Shown: piece after piece, positions 1 to 10,289 of the stretch
How the letters are laid out: each line of letters opens with the position of its first letter
How positions within the stretch are numbered: position 1 is the stretch's first letter
Assembly: GCA_037447655.1 (NCBI GenBank)
Contig: JBBHKE010003127.1
Span: forward strand, 85,001-113,434
Source: Zygnema cylindricum
Taxonomy: Eukaryota; Streptophyta; Zygnematophyceae; Zygnematales; Zygnemataceae
Direction of reading: 5' to 3'
Length of the DNA stretch: 28,434 nucleotides
The notes under the pieces: model-generated
The model's input: the letters and a program-made list of their open reading frames with translations, nothing else
What the model was told of the DNA's origin: nothing
Database searches by the model: none
Program-made: the position numbers and the translations under genes

Positions 1-410
1 TAAAAACAAACACATTCTAAAGACGGATTTATTAATTTATAAAGAATTAATTTTTAGAATTTATTACCTACTTCGCCCGCCTGTTAGTGTTTAACAACAC
101 ATGTAACTTCTCTATGATTAACTATATTAGCAAAGTGAGTTCTCCTAAAAATATCAAGATATTAGGGTAATTATGAGGGTAAAACGTAAGTAATCGTATG
201 AATAGCTATATGATAATACAATTAATATTATGGATTTGATTATATGTTTACTTAAAAGTGTACAATTACCCACAAAACGCAGGAAAATTTCAATAGTGAA
301 ATTAACGACCTTCCGTTGCCAGGTCATCTCAACCAGTCAACTTGCTATCAAAAACATAAACTATTTTGTTTAGTTTATGAAGACCCCCTAACCAGCATAC
401 ATAAAATTAA

Positions 411-505
411 ATCCTCAACCGTTTCTTCTTTTTTTTATCCTCAACCGTTTTTAAAATTGAAATCCTCAGCCGTTTTCTTTTTTTTGAATCCTCAACTGTT
501 GTTTT
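411..505. repeat. Degenerate tandem motif 'atcctcaaccgtt', four copies
   Basis: The motif atcctcaaccgtt recurs four times (near 411, 437, 461 and 487) with T-rich spacers of slightly varying length and single substitutions (ccgtt, ccgttt, gccgtt, ctgtt). This is seen directly. It looks like a decayed minisatellite with a unit of about 25 bp. Confidence 0.6.
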
Positions 506-734
506 TTTTTACTTAAGCCATGAATTGAAGTCAATAGTGATAAAAAAAAACAGTCCGGAGATTCTTCCGAATAAAGTCATTGATCTCTTACCCACTCAGG
601 CGTATACTTTCGACTGGATGCTGCAGAGTAGTCGTGACAATTCCAAACAAACCCGCGGTAACAAGGTCCTTGTGAACCACACATCGAATACCTGAAAAAT
701 ACAGACTTTTCGCCGTTACCGATAATACAAGGTT

Positions 735-860
735 GCTTGCAAGTTTACAATAACAGGTTTATAACAAGACACTTGATTTAAAAAAGGGTTTCTAACAAGC
801 TCACAGGTTTACAAATAGGTTCATAAACAGGTTTTTTACAGGTTGATATCTCTGCAGGTT
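735..860. repeat. Irregular 'acaggtt' repeat patch
   Basis: Five or more copies of acaggtt/caggttt, with shared tttaca and ataaca spacers, occur irregularly between 735 and 860. The spacing is too variable to call a clean tandem array. Confidence 0.35.
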
Positions 861-1526
861 GTCAGATTTTGAATTTTCATGTTAACAGTTTTAACTTTTA
901 ATCGGCGCACTCCAATCGAACCGTAGGTCAATGAAAATAACGACCTTGAAAGCCAAAAAAAACAAAAAAAAGGTCCAAAAAGGTTTGTTTTATATTTTTT
1001 TTTTACAAATTGAAAGGCTATTTACACTATTAGTGGTAGGAGGTACATCTCATGGACCTACATGCCAGTCATTATATGTCCCTCACATGAAAATTAATGA
1101 CGAATAAGTAAATAAGAACAGAACAAAAGAAAGAAATTGACAAGATAGTTAATTATGGATGTCAAAAGTGGATATATTTTTTTTCCTGTCCCGAAAAAAA
1201 CTCACCTAAACAATTGGTTTCCCTGTGCTGGAGGCAAATGCATATGCAAATTCCAAAATTCTTGCAAAAAAGATACCTGTAAAACGTATTCCAAACAGCC
1301 CAAGTCGACAAAAATAAAATCCACAGTAGTTGCCCCCAAACTAGACCACAAAAAATAATAGGACCAATATCATACAAAAACTCCAGCAGTTACATGCTAC
1401 TCTTATAAATCCCACAAATCCCACATGCTCTGCCTCATAAAAAAAAAAAAAAACTAACTACAGTAAGTTGAAAAATAATTGAAATTTCCAAAGGATTTCC
1501 ATGGTCACTTTCACAAAACCAAATCT

Positions 1527-1648
1527 GTGAAACATCATAAAATAACTGGTGTACATCACATTTCCCATACAAAACATACAATTATAAGTGAAACATCATA
1601 AACTAACTGGTGTACATCACGTTACCCATACAAAACATGCAAATATGC
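1527..1648. repeat. 61-bp tandem duplication
   Basis: Two adjacent copies, 1527-1587 and 1588-1648, share the sequence from gtgaaacatcataaa through ggtgtacatcac to cccatacaaaacat, with a handful of substitutions. The offset between matching landmarks is 61 bp. Confidence 0.85.
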
Positions 1649-1884
1649 AAAACCACATGAAGGGTTCAGCTCAGGTCCTTGATCCAACTGTCGACCAACC
1701 TACGTCTGAGAAACTTTATCACATTGTCCTCATAAAAAGAAAAAGCAAAGAGGATGGTAAATAAACCGTGTCAACTAGACGTGATTAAGGGGAAATACCA
1801 GATCTTTCCCTTTCTGCTCTGAAGGATTGCTAATTGTAAGCCGGGAGAATAGCTCGGTCATAAATGGTCGATCAATATGGAGGC

Positions 1885-2155
1885 TTGTAACGACCTGAAA
1901 CAGAATCCCGGGAATGAGCATAAGCATGTGAAAACAAGAGAAACTAATACATCCACAACCACTTAAATAATATTTCATAGAATAATACATTATAAGCCTC
2001 CATTATAAGCAAGTCCAACTTTGTAACGATGTGAAACAAAACGCCACGGATGAGCATAAGCATTTGCACAAGAGAAACTAATATATCCACAACGACTTTA
2101 TATAATATTTCATAGAATAATACATTATAAACATCCATTATAAGCAAGATCAATT
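1885..2155. repeat. ~136-bp tandem duplication
   Basis: Two adjacent copies share gtaacga..gtgaaaca, gagcataagcat, caagagaaactaata, atccacaac, tatttcatagaataatac and ccattataagcaag in order. Landmark offsets are 135-136 bp (for example 1887 to 2023, and 1971 to 2106). Divergence of several percent shows that this is not a recent duplication. Confidence 0.85.
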
Positions 2156-2286
2156 TTCTTGCGAGGAATTCGTCTCCCCTAAAGGCTGTTAAAAAGCATA
2201 AGGGAATTTAGTGTGATAGATGTCTGATCATCCAAAACTTGTGGAAGAATGACATCCTGCAAAAAATTAAAATCGTCTCCCAAACA

Positions 2287-2336
2287 GAGAGGGAGGGAGG
2301 AAGGGAGGGATGGAGGGAGGATGGATAGAGGGACGG
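2287..2336. repeat. GGGA-type purine microsatellite
   Basis: The + strand is a nearly pure purine run of (gagg)(gagg)(gaag)(gagg) type with occasional atgg interruptions. Confidence 0.8.
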
Positions 2337-2484
2337 GCATTCGTTTTAAAAGAGAAGCAATGGTAGGAGGGTTTCCAATACTATCCGATATGCCATTTAA
2401 GCTTCAGAGTTTTTAAAGTGGAAAAAAAATAAGAAAGCCGAAAAACAAAAGTCATACCTGAACTGCAATTTGAAGCCGTGTCAG

Positions 2485-2680
2485 TTTCTTTAATTGTAAC
2501 TCCAACCATCGCATTCCCAAAACTGTAGATTCCCACCCAAAACCAGAAAAGTTACAACCTTATAAGCATTTCCAGGAAAGGATTAAACTGCATTATTCTT
2601 TTGATTTCTTTCACTTGTACCGCCAACTATCGCATTTCCAAAACTGCAATTTCCCGTCACAATCAGAAAAACAGAAAAAA
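2485..2680. repeat. Duplicated segment with ~121-bp offset
   Basis: The block ttctttaattgtaactcc..ccaaaactg..cagaaaa near 2485-2550 recurs near 2606-2672 as ttctttcacttgtaccgcc..ccaaaactg..cagaaaa. The common stretch is about 65 bp and the offset about 121 bp. The frame at 2615-3001 runs through it but has no recognisable domain. Confidence 0.7.
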
Positions 2681-2944
2681 AACATTTCTAAAAAAACACT
2701 TACGATGTTGTTAATTTATTGGATTTCTTTCTACACTGGATGCAAAAGATTTACATTGCCTATTTTGTTTTTACGTGAACAAGAAGAAGAAGGAATAGTA
2801 CTTCGAGACCGACAGCAGACGCAATTTCCTGACTGCTTTAACATAAAACTAAAAGGTTTAGAGGGAGGAGGTTTAGCCGGTAGATGTCGGACGGACGCAA
2901 ACCTTATTTATTCTTATTTCCAGAAAACCTGCTCCCACATCTGC

Positions 2945-3060
2945 TATAATATGGTCCTACCATATTCTAATATTGTCCTATCCTCTCGGGATATGTCATA
3001 ATATCGTCTTATCGCACATAATATTGTCCTATCCCACATAATATTGTCATATCCTACCAC
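2945..3060. repeat. Short satellite of 'ataatattgtcctatcccac' units
   Basis: About five copies of a 20-23 bp unit follow one another. The clearest two are at about 3018-3058, and the earlier ones are degenerate (tggtcctaccatatt, tcgtcttatcgcac). This is a decayed minisatellite with no coding sense. Confidence 0.7.
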
Positions 3061-3954
3061 ATCATGACTTTCCTTCTAAATTGACTCCATTGAAACCAGC
3101 ATCCTACCGGCAAGTCACAAAAAAATGGCCATCTCTCCACCGAGGGATGAGAAAAAAATAGAAAAACTTACCAAACTCCTCGAGCTTGCGGATGCAGAAT
3201 AGAGGGAAATAAGGCGCCTTGTCTAAACCATGGCCACAGACATTCAAGCTCCATTCTTTAAAAAAAAAAAGATACGTAATTGAGTCAACCTGGTCAGTAA
3301 TTTCAAACATCAAACAGCATCTACTTTCTGCAGGGAACAGAATGGATACCAAGCAAATAGATACAAACATTTTTTTATGGAAAAGAAGAAGAAGAAGAAA
3401 CACAATAGCGAGCACATGCAACATGGTTAAGGTTCTCCCGTGTCTCCTTGCTCTTCCCTGCCCCCCCGGGAGGTGACTCCCTCCCAGGCCGAGACCCACT
3501 GCTGGGAGTAGGAAAGAGAGCTCATGAGGGAGTGGAAGGAGCGCCCCATGTAGTCTGTGGGGGGAGGGAAGGAGGGAGGGGGGGGTGGGGGGGGGGGAGG
3601 GAGGAGGGAGGGCAGGATGTTGAAAGGGAAGGATCCATCGGAGGAAGATCATCAGATAAATCCTTTTCCAGGAATGGATCCTAGAACCAAGGAATCTTTT
3701 GGAGGATCGACCTTCCCTTAGACTGGAGGGAGGTGTGGAGAGGGAGAGGTGGAGAGCGAGGATAATATCATTCCCTTTCATTCCTTTTCATCTCAAAAAA
3801 TATACAGGAATTATTCTCTCTCACCTTTCCTTTTTCAGTACTGGTTTTCTGGCTCTTGCCAGCCTGGCTTTGGTCAGGGAGGGTTTTTCGCCTTAAAGTT
3901 TTATCTGCGGGAGGAGAAAACCACAAGCAAAAAAACCAGATGTTCCACTCCAAT
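3061..3954. other. Noncoding stretch with a G-run block
   Basis: The only long frame (minus strand, 3104-3781, 225 codons) is low-complexity over the G-run block and has no recognisable domain. The stretch holds the G-rich block at 3557-3616 and is otherwise featureless. Confidence 0.45.
3557..3616 (+). repeat. G-run block with G-quadruplex potential
   Basis: Runs of 3 to 11 guanines separated by single A, AA or T bases fill about 60 bp. Many more than four G-runs of three or more lie within loop lengths that allow an intramolecular quadruplex on the + strand. Confidence 0.75.
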
Positions 3955-4245
3955 CCTTCTCCCTCTCCTAAGGCAGTGTGCTCCCTCTCCCCCTCTTGCT
4001 TCCTTTAATCCTCCCTCTCTTTGCCCTCTCCCCTTCCCTCTACCTCTCCCCCTCCCCCTTCCCATCCTCCTCCCTCTCCCTCTCCCTCTCCCCCTCCCTC
4101 TCCCCCTCCCTCTCCATCTGCCCATCCCCTCCCTCTCCCCCTCCCTCTCCATCTGCCCCTCCCCTCCCTCTCGTTCACTCCCTCTCGCTCTCTCCCCATG
4201 TCCCGCTCACCCTCCCTCTCCCTCTCCCCTTTCCTATTCCCCCAC
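3955..4245. repeat. C/T-rich (ccctct)n minisatellite
   Basis: Almost 290 bp of pyrimidine on the + strand is built from ccctct, cccctcc and ccatctgcc units. A 40-bp stretch containing ccatctgccc is repeated at about 4110 and 4150. The complementary strand is (GGGAGA)-like and rich in G-runs. Long open frames across it on both strands come from composition and contain only Pro/Leu/Ser or Gly/Arg/Glu. Confidence 0.85.
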
Positions 4246-4279
4246 TCACCGCCTCGTATATCGGGGCCGACTTTTGCCA

Positions 4280-5054
4280 GCTGGATCCCGGTTTTCTTTT
4301 TCTGCCATCTGGATCCCGATTTTGTCTTTTCCAGTTTTGTTTTAAGGGTTGTCTTTTTCCGGTTTTTTTTCCGGTTTTACTTTTTTTTCCGGTTTTGTTT
4401 TTCCCGGTTTTGTCTTTTTCGGTTTTGTCTTTTCAGGTTTTGTCTTTTAGAGTTTTATCCTTTTTCCGGTTTGGTTTTTTCCGGTTTTTGGGGTTTTTTT
4501 GGGGATTGACTTTTCTTGTTTTGTCTTTTCCGGCCTTGTCTTTTTTGGCCATGCCTTTTTTGGCCATGCCTTTTTTGGCCTTGTCCTTTTTGACTTTGTC
4601 TTATCCGGCCAAGTCTTTTCCGGCCAAATCTTTTTCGGCCTTGTCTTATCCAGGCTTGTCTTTTCCGGGCTTGTTTTTTCCAGTTTTGTTTTTTCCGGTT
4701 TTACTTTTTTTTTCGATTTTGTTTTTTCGGGTTTTGTCTTTTAGGGTTTTGTTTTTTTCCGGTTTGGTTTTCCGGTTTTTGAGGTTTTTTAGGGGTTTGA
4801 CTTTTCTTGTTTTGTCTTTTCCAATTTTGTCTCTTCCGGCCTTATCATTTTTGGCCATGCCTTTTTTGGCCTTGTCTTTTTGACTTTGTCTTATCCGGCC
4901 AAGTCTTTTCCGGCCTTGTCTTTTCCAGTTTTGTTTTTCCATATTTTTTGTTTTTCGGTTTTGTCTCAACTGCCGATTGGATCCGGATTTTTCTTTTCTT
5001 GGATCCCAGTTTTGGCTTTTGTGCCAGCGTGATCCCGATTTTTTCTTTTCTGCC
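4280..5054. repeat. 15-bp minisatellite with 291-bp higher-order period
   Basis: The core is a 15-bp unit like ttttccggttttgtc, with variants (ccggccttg, tggccatgcc, ccggccaag). A longer block repeats: ggggattgacttttcttg at 4501 and ggggtttgacttttcttg at 4792 are 291 bp apart and are followed by the same order of variants. Related ggatcccgattttt..tctgcc motifs flank the array on both sides (4280-4330 and 4977-5054). Because 15 is divisible by 3, all copies stay in one frame, which explains a 301-codon + frame and a lysine-rich 173-codon minus frame without implying a gene. Confidence 0.85.
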
Positions 5055-5640
5055 AAAAAAATTAACCGATACATAAATAAAGAGAAGAACGCAAAAGAAT
5101 ACAAACACATCATGAATGTACAAAAGAACGTCGAACAGTACCAACACATGAATGCTTCTTGGATCATTTCAAGTCCTAGTGATGTGATACCAGGGGTTCG
5201 AACCGGCCATAACTTGACTTCCTAACCAGCAAAAAAGCCAGCCAATGATTGGTGGAGCACAAATCACCTTTTATTTTTCATCTGCCGCCCATAAACGCTG
5301 TTGCTGATTGAATCAAAGGCTGGGGCGGCTGTTGGCCATCGATGTCGGACCAATCACCTGGCGGTGGTGCCAATCCCACACAACATCACGGCCTCCTCCA
5401 TCCCTTGCTGCAAGCCATGGCTGTGTCGGATGCACATCTAGGTCACGGTGTAAGAAAAGGGAGCAGGTTAGGGTTTCTTTTCTTTACGTAGGACGGAGGT
5501 GCATCGGACGACAGCAGTAGTCATCCACGCCCATGGACGGACAGGCACACTGAGGGACAGGGAGAGAAAGAGGGAGAAACTGAGAAAGAGGGTGATGACA
5601 TGACGTCTCCGAGTAAACGGCGTATGCCATACACACGCGC
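5055..5640. other. Noncoding stretch, partly GC-richer
   Basis: The sequence from about 5280 to 5560 is richer in GC than its surroundings, but frames in it are short and unrecognised. A palindromic ggttcgaacc at 5196-5205 resembles a Pol III box B but lacks a matching T-stem. No supported feature. Confidence 0.4.
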
Positions 5641-5936
5641 ATACAGTACACTCTGTACAGTACAGTACAGTACTGTACTGTAGTGACATGTATTGCACTG
5701 TACTGTAGCTGAGAAGCCGTTGAGCCAAAACCATGCATTTGCGGGGAGGCAAAATGTTCAGAGGAGAAAAAAGTCAAAAACAAAGAATTACAAAACTTCA
5801 AAAACAGTTCAGTTTATTTCGAAATGTACGTGACTGTACTGTACTATGCTGTACTGTTCTGTACTATACTGGACTGTACTGTACTCGACTGTCCTGTACT
5901 ATACTGGACTGTACTATATTGGACTGTTCTGTACTT
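5641..5936. repeat. Two blocks of 'ctgta/acagt' pentamer repeat
   Basis: Block one (5641-5712) contains tandem acagt then actgt units meeting head to head in a perfect 22-bp palindrome at 5661-5682. Block two (5830-5936) is about 20 degenerate copies of the pentamer actgt/ctgta in one orientation. The blocks are separated by about 115 bp of unrelated sequence. Confidence 0.8.
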
Positions 5937-6575
5937 ACCGTAGTTGTTGCAGGACCGCCACAATATGTCTCCAGCCAAAAGTGTACGGTTTGACCGACAT
6001 TTTTGTTTTTTATTGCTACGTCTCAACGGTTATTGGATGCCTCAACGGTTCTGTATTCAGTATGGGTATCGAACAAGACTGTAGCAGATGATGACACTTT
6101 GACAAAGGTGATACGGAAACTTTTTTAGTTTCTTTGCGTTACAGACTAGGTTTCAGTACTGTACTTTATCTGCAAACTATTACGAAACTATCGATATACG
6201 AATGTCCGCACGGTTTTCCAATTACGCACTGAATTTCAGCACATTTGTGAAATTGTTCGTAGACTAGATCACGCCTTCAAAATAGAAGGCTCGAAGTGAA
6301 GAACGCAGGTGTTATGTAGCTCATTACTTGGGATAGAACTCCAAGGTAACCATCTAAAAGACTACAGTGAGACTAGAGAAAGTAAACATCTTGAGAATTT
6401 GTCCTTAAAGAACGGCAGTTGTCCTTTTTCAAGTGTAAAGAGTTATGAAACTGTGTTCTAAAGAAATCTGAAGGAATTTAAAGGAATCGAAAGGAATAAA
6501 ACTGTCGCCATTGTGAATGACGTGAAGCTTGCAAGAGTATCAAGTTTCTCAAGCTGAAAATTGTCAACTTCTTGT
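5937..6575. other. AT-rich noncoding stretch
   Basis: No frame over 85 codons and no recognisable domain. A threefold aaaggaat motif lies near 6470-6497. Nothing else is supported. Confidence 0.45.
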
Positions 6576-6775
6576 CTACAACAGACATTTGCCAGCTGTA
6601 TTACAAATCAAAATTTGTTTTACAAACCAACATTTTTACTACAAATAAAATCTTGCATTACAACTTAGCATTTGTATTACAAATTGTCTTTACTTTAGAA
6701 ATTAACATTTATATCACAATTTTTGTATTACAAATCCACATTTGTTTTGCAAATCGACATTTGTTACACAAGATG
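6576..6775. repeat. AT-rich ~20-bp degenerate minisatellite
   Basis: About nine copies of a unit resembling ttacaaatcaacatttgt follow one another with 18-21 bp spacing and considerable drift. The open frame at 6572-6820 is a by-product of the array. Confidence 0.7.
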
Positions 6776-7084
6776 GTGCGACAGCTGGCGGATTGGAAGC
6801 GGCTCTACGCGAAGAGGTGACGTGACATTTCCCTTAACCCTACGTCCGTACATTACTACACTAGTCTTAACTAGACTTTTTAGTCAAGTGGCCAAAATGG
6901 GCTACCTTGCAGAACATAATTTAGTGTAGCTAATTTTAATAAAGTGTTAACACAGATAGTTCACTAAGTCTAATAGCGAGAGATGGTGTAATTTTATCGC
7001 ATGGAAACGGAATGTTTTTGCAGAGAAACAACCGGTCGCACAAAAAAAGGAAAAAAGAAAGCAAAAATTCACCAGTGCAGAATG
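6776..7084. other. Noncoding flank of element A
   Basis: No recognisable protein or LTR. The 5' half of element A that should lie here (LTR, gag, protease, first part of integrase) is absent. Confidence 0.45.
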
Positions 7085-7397
7085 GTTTTAGAGTGGATTC
7101 CGATTTTAGATGGTTGTCATTTTAGGGTTTTAGGATTTCGTGGTTACTTGCTGGTTTGTTTCCTTTTGCGAGATAGCAGGGTATCTTTGTGGGGTATGAT
7201 GATTGTTCTAAAGGCTATAGAGTATACGTCTTTGAAAAGCAGAAAGTAATTGTATCTAGGAACATACTTCTCAAAGATGAAGAAGTTTCAGTTGATTTAT
7301 TTACTATGACAGACAAACAAGTTGAAGAAAAGTCACAAGAATATGTTATTTTTTATATTAAGAAAACAATGCGGTTAAACAACCTCTTAAAGATCCG
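7085..7397 (+). pseudogene. Integrase C-terminal remnant of element A
   Basis: Frame 2 codes for a stretch with HFRVLGFRGY at about 7119, matching the 'HLRVFGC.AY' segment of copia integrases. After a frameshift near 7168, frame 1 reads IFVGYDDCSKGYRVYVFEKQ and then VIVSRN.LLKDE, the conserved end of the copia integrase region. A TAG at about 7173 interrupts it just before GIFVGY. The zinc-binding and D,D,E catalytic parts lie outside the preserved segment. A further frameshift joins it to the RT frame at 7398. It has no function now; identity is confident from the two motifs. Confidence 0.85.
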
Positions 7398-9170
7398 GTG
7401 ACTACGGTACCTCACGTTCCTTTTCAAACTCAGATGGAGCAAGCAAAACGTCTCTTAGAACAGCCTCGGCAAGTTGCATGGCCAACAAAGAACGCAAGAC
7501 ATCCATCGGTCTCAGCTTCAGAATTTCTGGGGGGAAGGAGATCTAGCAGCCGTCTTCAATCAAGTTCCCACTTTGCCTACTCAGCTAACCTACGAGAACC
7601 TCAAACCTTCCGGGAGGCCTTCTCATCACACGAAAGAACTCACTTGATTGAGGCGGCAAATGTCGAGATAGAGTATATAATGGAGGCTCAAACGTGGGAG
7701 TTGGTTGATCTTCCTCCAGACCAAAAAGCCATCGGCAACAAATGGGTTTTGAAACTGAAACTAAACCCAGATGGCACGATTGAAAGGTACAAAGCTAGAC
7801 TTGAAGCTAAAGGCTACAATCAGAAAGAAAGAATTGACTTTGAGGAGACCTTCTCTCCAGTGGTAAGGTTTTCAACTGTCAAAATTTTGCTCAATTTAGT
7901 TGCTATTGAAAACATGGAAGTGCATCAAATAGACGTTAGGACAACTTTCTTTCATGGAGAGCCAGAAGAAACTATTTATATGCAGCAACCAGAAATGTAT
8001 GTAGAGAAAGGAAAAGAAAGGTTAGTCTACAAACTGAAGAAATCTTTACATGGGCTGAAACAGGGCCCTAGACAATGGAACCTGAAGAAAGATGAGTTCC
8101 TAACTAAGCTAGACTTTAAAAGATTCAGTTCAAATCACTTTGTGTATCTTGTGCAGGGGGGAGATGGTATTCTTTATATTGTTGTGTATGTAGATGATCT
8201 GCTGCTTATCAGCAAATCTAAAGATGAAATAAATCGGATAAAAATAGCTTTAAAATCCAAGTTTGAGATGAAAGACCTCGATGAGGCCAAATACATCTTA
8301 AGGATACAAGTAGAGAAAGATAGAAGTAAAAATTAGATCATGCTACTCAGAAAGAGGCTATAAGTTCCATGCTTGAAAAAATTGATATGAAAGAAGCTAA
8401 AGGATGTGTCACTCCTATGGAACATAGACAGAAATAAAAAGGAGTTGATTCTGAATCAGACATTCTAGTTGATGAGAGTCTAGATTCAGGGGAGGAGAAT
8501 TTTATGGCGTCAAAACCATATAGGCAGGTACTAGGTAGCCTTATTTATTTTATGAACTGTACGAGGCCAAATGTTGCAAACAGCTCTTGGTGCATTAAGT
8601 AAAAGTTTGCAAAATCTGAAAAAAGCAGATGAGGAAGCTGCAAAGAGAGTCCTCAGATACCTAGCAAGAACTCGGAACCTTAAACTTGTCCTTGGAGGAG
8701 GAGAAGTTAAGCTGATCTGGAGTGATGGGAGCTATGGGGATATGCCCAACAAAAAATCAACCACTGGATTCGTCTTGCAGATTGGAAACGAAACCTGTTG
8801 TTGGAGCAACAAACTTCAGAAGGTCGATGCTCAACAAACTATGGAGTCATAACATATGGCAGCAAATTTTGCCCTCAAGGAAATCCTATAGGTAAAGGCA
8901 CTTTTGCAAGAATTAGGACACATGCAATGTGGTCTTCAAGTCATCTGGTGTGACAACCAGGCAGCAATTGCCATTGCCTCCAACCGCAGCCACCACTTTA
9001 AGAGTAAACACATGGATGTAAGACTGCATTTTTTCCGTGAAAAGATGCTTGCAAAGGTCTTTAAACTATGTTATTTACCGGATTAAATTATGGTGGCAGA
9101 CATGCTAACTAAGGCTCTACCTGCACCTAAATTACATTTTTGCACAGAGGTTGTTGGACTAAGTGAGTAA
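7398..9170 (+). pseudogene. Reverse transcriptase-RNase H remnant of element A
   Basis: The RT (RVT_2 family) copies element RNA into DNA, and RNase H removes the RNA. The linker runs to about 7680. RT motifs then follow: NKWVLKLKLNPDG, YKARLEAKGYNQ, FSPVVRF, HQID (first catalytic Asp, near 7930), LHGLKQGPRQW and an intact YVDD at 8187-8198. The frame stops at 8334, continues in frame 2 from 8345 to about 8575 (it includes QVLGSLIYFMN), then returns to frame 0. RNase H shows WSDGSYGD, KSTTGF, WCDNQAAI, KHMDVRLHFFREK and VADMLTKALP. In-frame stops lie at 8850, 8889 and 9084. At least two frameshifts and several stops make it a pseudogene although key Asp residues survive. Confidence 0.93.
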
Positions 9171-9226
9171 CAGAGTCTAAAGCTTTGACAAGTGTCTAAA
9201 GCTTTATCCTCAGTAGATAGAGCTGT

Positions 9227-9236
9227 AAGAGGAGAG
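9227..9236 (+). promoter_or_regulatory. Polypurine tract of element A
   Basis: AAGAGGAGAG lies just before the inferred start of the 3' LTR, 57 bp after the RNase H stop, where the second-strand primer should be. Upstream, gtctaaagcttt is repeated at 9175 and 9193. Confidence 0.55.
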
Positions 9237-9237
9237 T

Positions 9238-10179
9238 TATAACTTAGAATATTTTTGGTTAAGTTTTGTGTAATACTTACCTTAAATAGTCTGACAGTGT
9301 AGTGGTTACTGTAAGAGTATTTTGTACGGTCACATAGACACGCGTCAACATTTCAGACTATTCAGGAAGTGCGGAATTGTCTTTGACACATGGCATCTAT
9401 CAGAAGAGTAAATTCGGGAAATCGGGCTGACGAAAAGTGAACCAAACATCTGGGAATATAAAGGTGAAATTTAAATTCTAGACGGTGATCACGATCAAAT
9501 GAACGGCTGAAATTTAGTGGGGACCACGAATGACAAGGTGCTTCGTAAGCACTTTTGATATTCGTACAAAATATACCACAGCCAGTTGGACGTATCTGCG
9601 GTTTCTGACTAAGCAAACAACATTTGGTGTACGACATCAATTTGTGAATACCTGATAGAACAGGATTTTGGTGCATAGTGCATTAGCAAATAGTGTTTCA
9701 TTATTCAGTTTTAGGCTAGTTGTAGTTTGGTTTTTGGAAGTACATTAGCGTACTATGTCGTACTACTGTACACTACCACTGTTACGGATGTTGAATCTTG
9801 ATTGGCTGATGACCAGTAAACATACCTTCAGTGTATAAAGTTTAGGACTTACAATAATTTTGTATCCAATTTTGGGATAAGGAAATCCAAAGGCAGTTTT
9901 TGGGAAACTCGCAGGTCCTGTATCTTATGGTTTACTAAGTCAATTTGGCTGTAACTTTGGGAGTTAACTGTGTGGATGTTGAGTATTTTTTTTGTTGAGT
10001 TTTGTGTAATTTGGACTTGTGAATCAAGATCTACAGTGTGCTGAAGTTCAGTAATTGTGAGGAAGTATTGTGGTGAAATACAGTGTTTGTGAGGACTTTT
10101 AGAAAAGCTTATGTTTAGTTATCTATACTTCTACTACTACTGCTGCAGCTCCACCTACACCATTTGTCATAGAAAAATA
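9238..10179 (+). repeat. 3' LTR of element A
   Basis: The start is set by the polypurine tract and the end by alignment with the solo LTR at 10968-11875. Both have a TATA-like gtataaa (9833) followed by taggactta, then ..tttttgggaaact.., and finally the segment acttctact..gctgc..gctccacct near the end. The end gaaaaata (10179) aligns base for base in length with the solo LTR's aaacaaca, so the usual terminal CA has become TA. The start lacks a clear TG. Length of about 942 bp matches the 908 bp of the solo copy. U3 is strongly diverged. Confidence 0.65.
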
Positions 10180-10289
10180 TTTTATCGGCGTACAGATGAG
10201 AAAAATGATCAAAGTGTTGATTATATCTTTTTGTAAGAAAACCTGATGTTTTTTAAAAATAATATTGAAAATACATCTACACCAATCAG
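10180..10289. other. Short AT-rich junction between elements A and B
   Basis: About 110 bp without recognisable coding sense lie between the LTR end of A and the first pol-like codons of B. Confidence 0.4.

Larger units (their letters stand above)
1..1150. other. AT-rich noncoding stretch
   Basis: No reading frame here resembles a known protein. The short frame at 316-516 is driven by T-runs. The sequence is AT-rich with poly-A and poly-T runs. Two weak repeat patches lie inside it (411-505 and 735-860) and are listed separately. Nothing else could be recognised. Confidence 0.6.
1151..2286. other. Noncoding stretch holding two local tandem duplications
   Basis: Small reading frames on both strands have no recognisable domain, and several simply run through the duplicated segments. 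Apart from the 61-bp and ~136-bp duplications listed separately, I see no feature. Confidence 0.5.
7085..10179 (+). mobile_element. Ty1/copia element A, 5'-truncated
   Basis: In order, this contains an integrase C-terminal end, a linker, reverse transcriptase, RNase H, a polypurine tract and a 3' LTR. That order (integrase before RT) is diagnostic of Ty1/copia. The 5' LTR, gag, protease and the integrase catalytic core are missing. Several stops and frameshifts show that it is dead. The next element, B, begins about 110 bp after its LTR. The sequence shows the domains; the truncation is inferred from the absence of upstream homology. Confidence 0.9.

Noticed and set aside
2615-3001. 128-codon frame
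   Set aside because: No domain, and it overlaps a duplicated segment and a short satellite.
3104-3781. 225-codon minus-strand frame
   Set aside because: Low complexity opposite the G-run block, no recognisable domain, no supporting signals.
3978-4883. 301-codon + strand open frame
   Set aside because: It runs through the C/T block and the 15-bp minisatellite; length and composition follow from repeats without stop codons.
4646-5167. Lysine-rich minus-strand frame resembling a basic tail protein
   Set aside because: Produced by the frame-preserving 15-bp repeat; kept only as a finding to test for expression.
5180-5215. Possible tRNA or SINE box B (ggttcgaacc)
   Set aside because: Neither strand gives a paired T-stem and no box A lies at the right distance; the motif is a simple palindrome.
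9362-9676. Minus-strand 104-codon frame in the 3' LTR of A
   Set aside because: Antisense frame in U3 with no recognisable domain and no counterpart in related LTRs.
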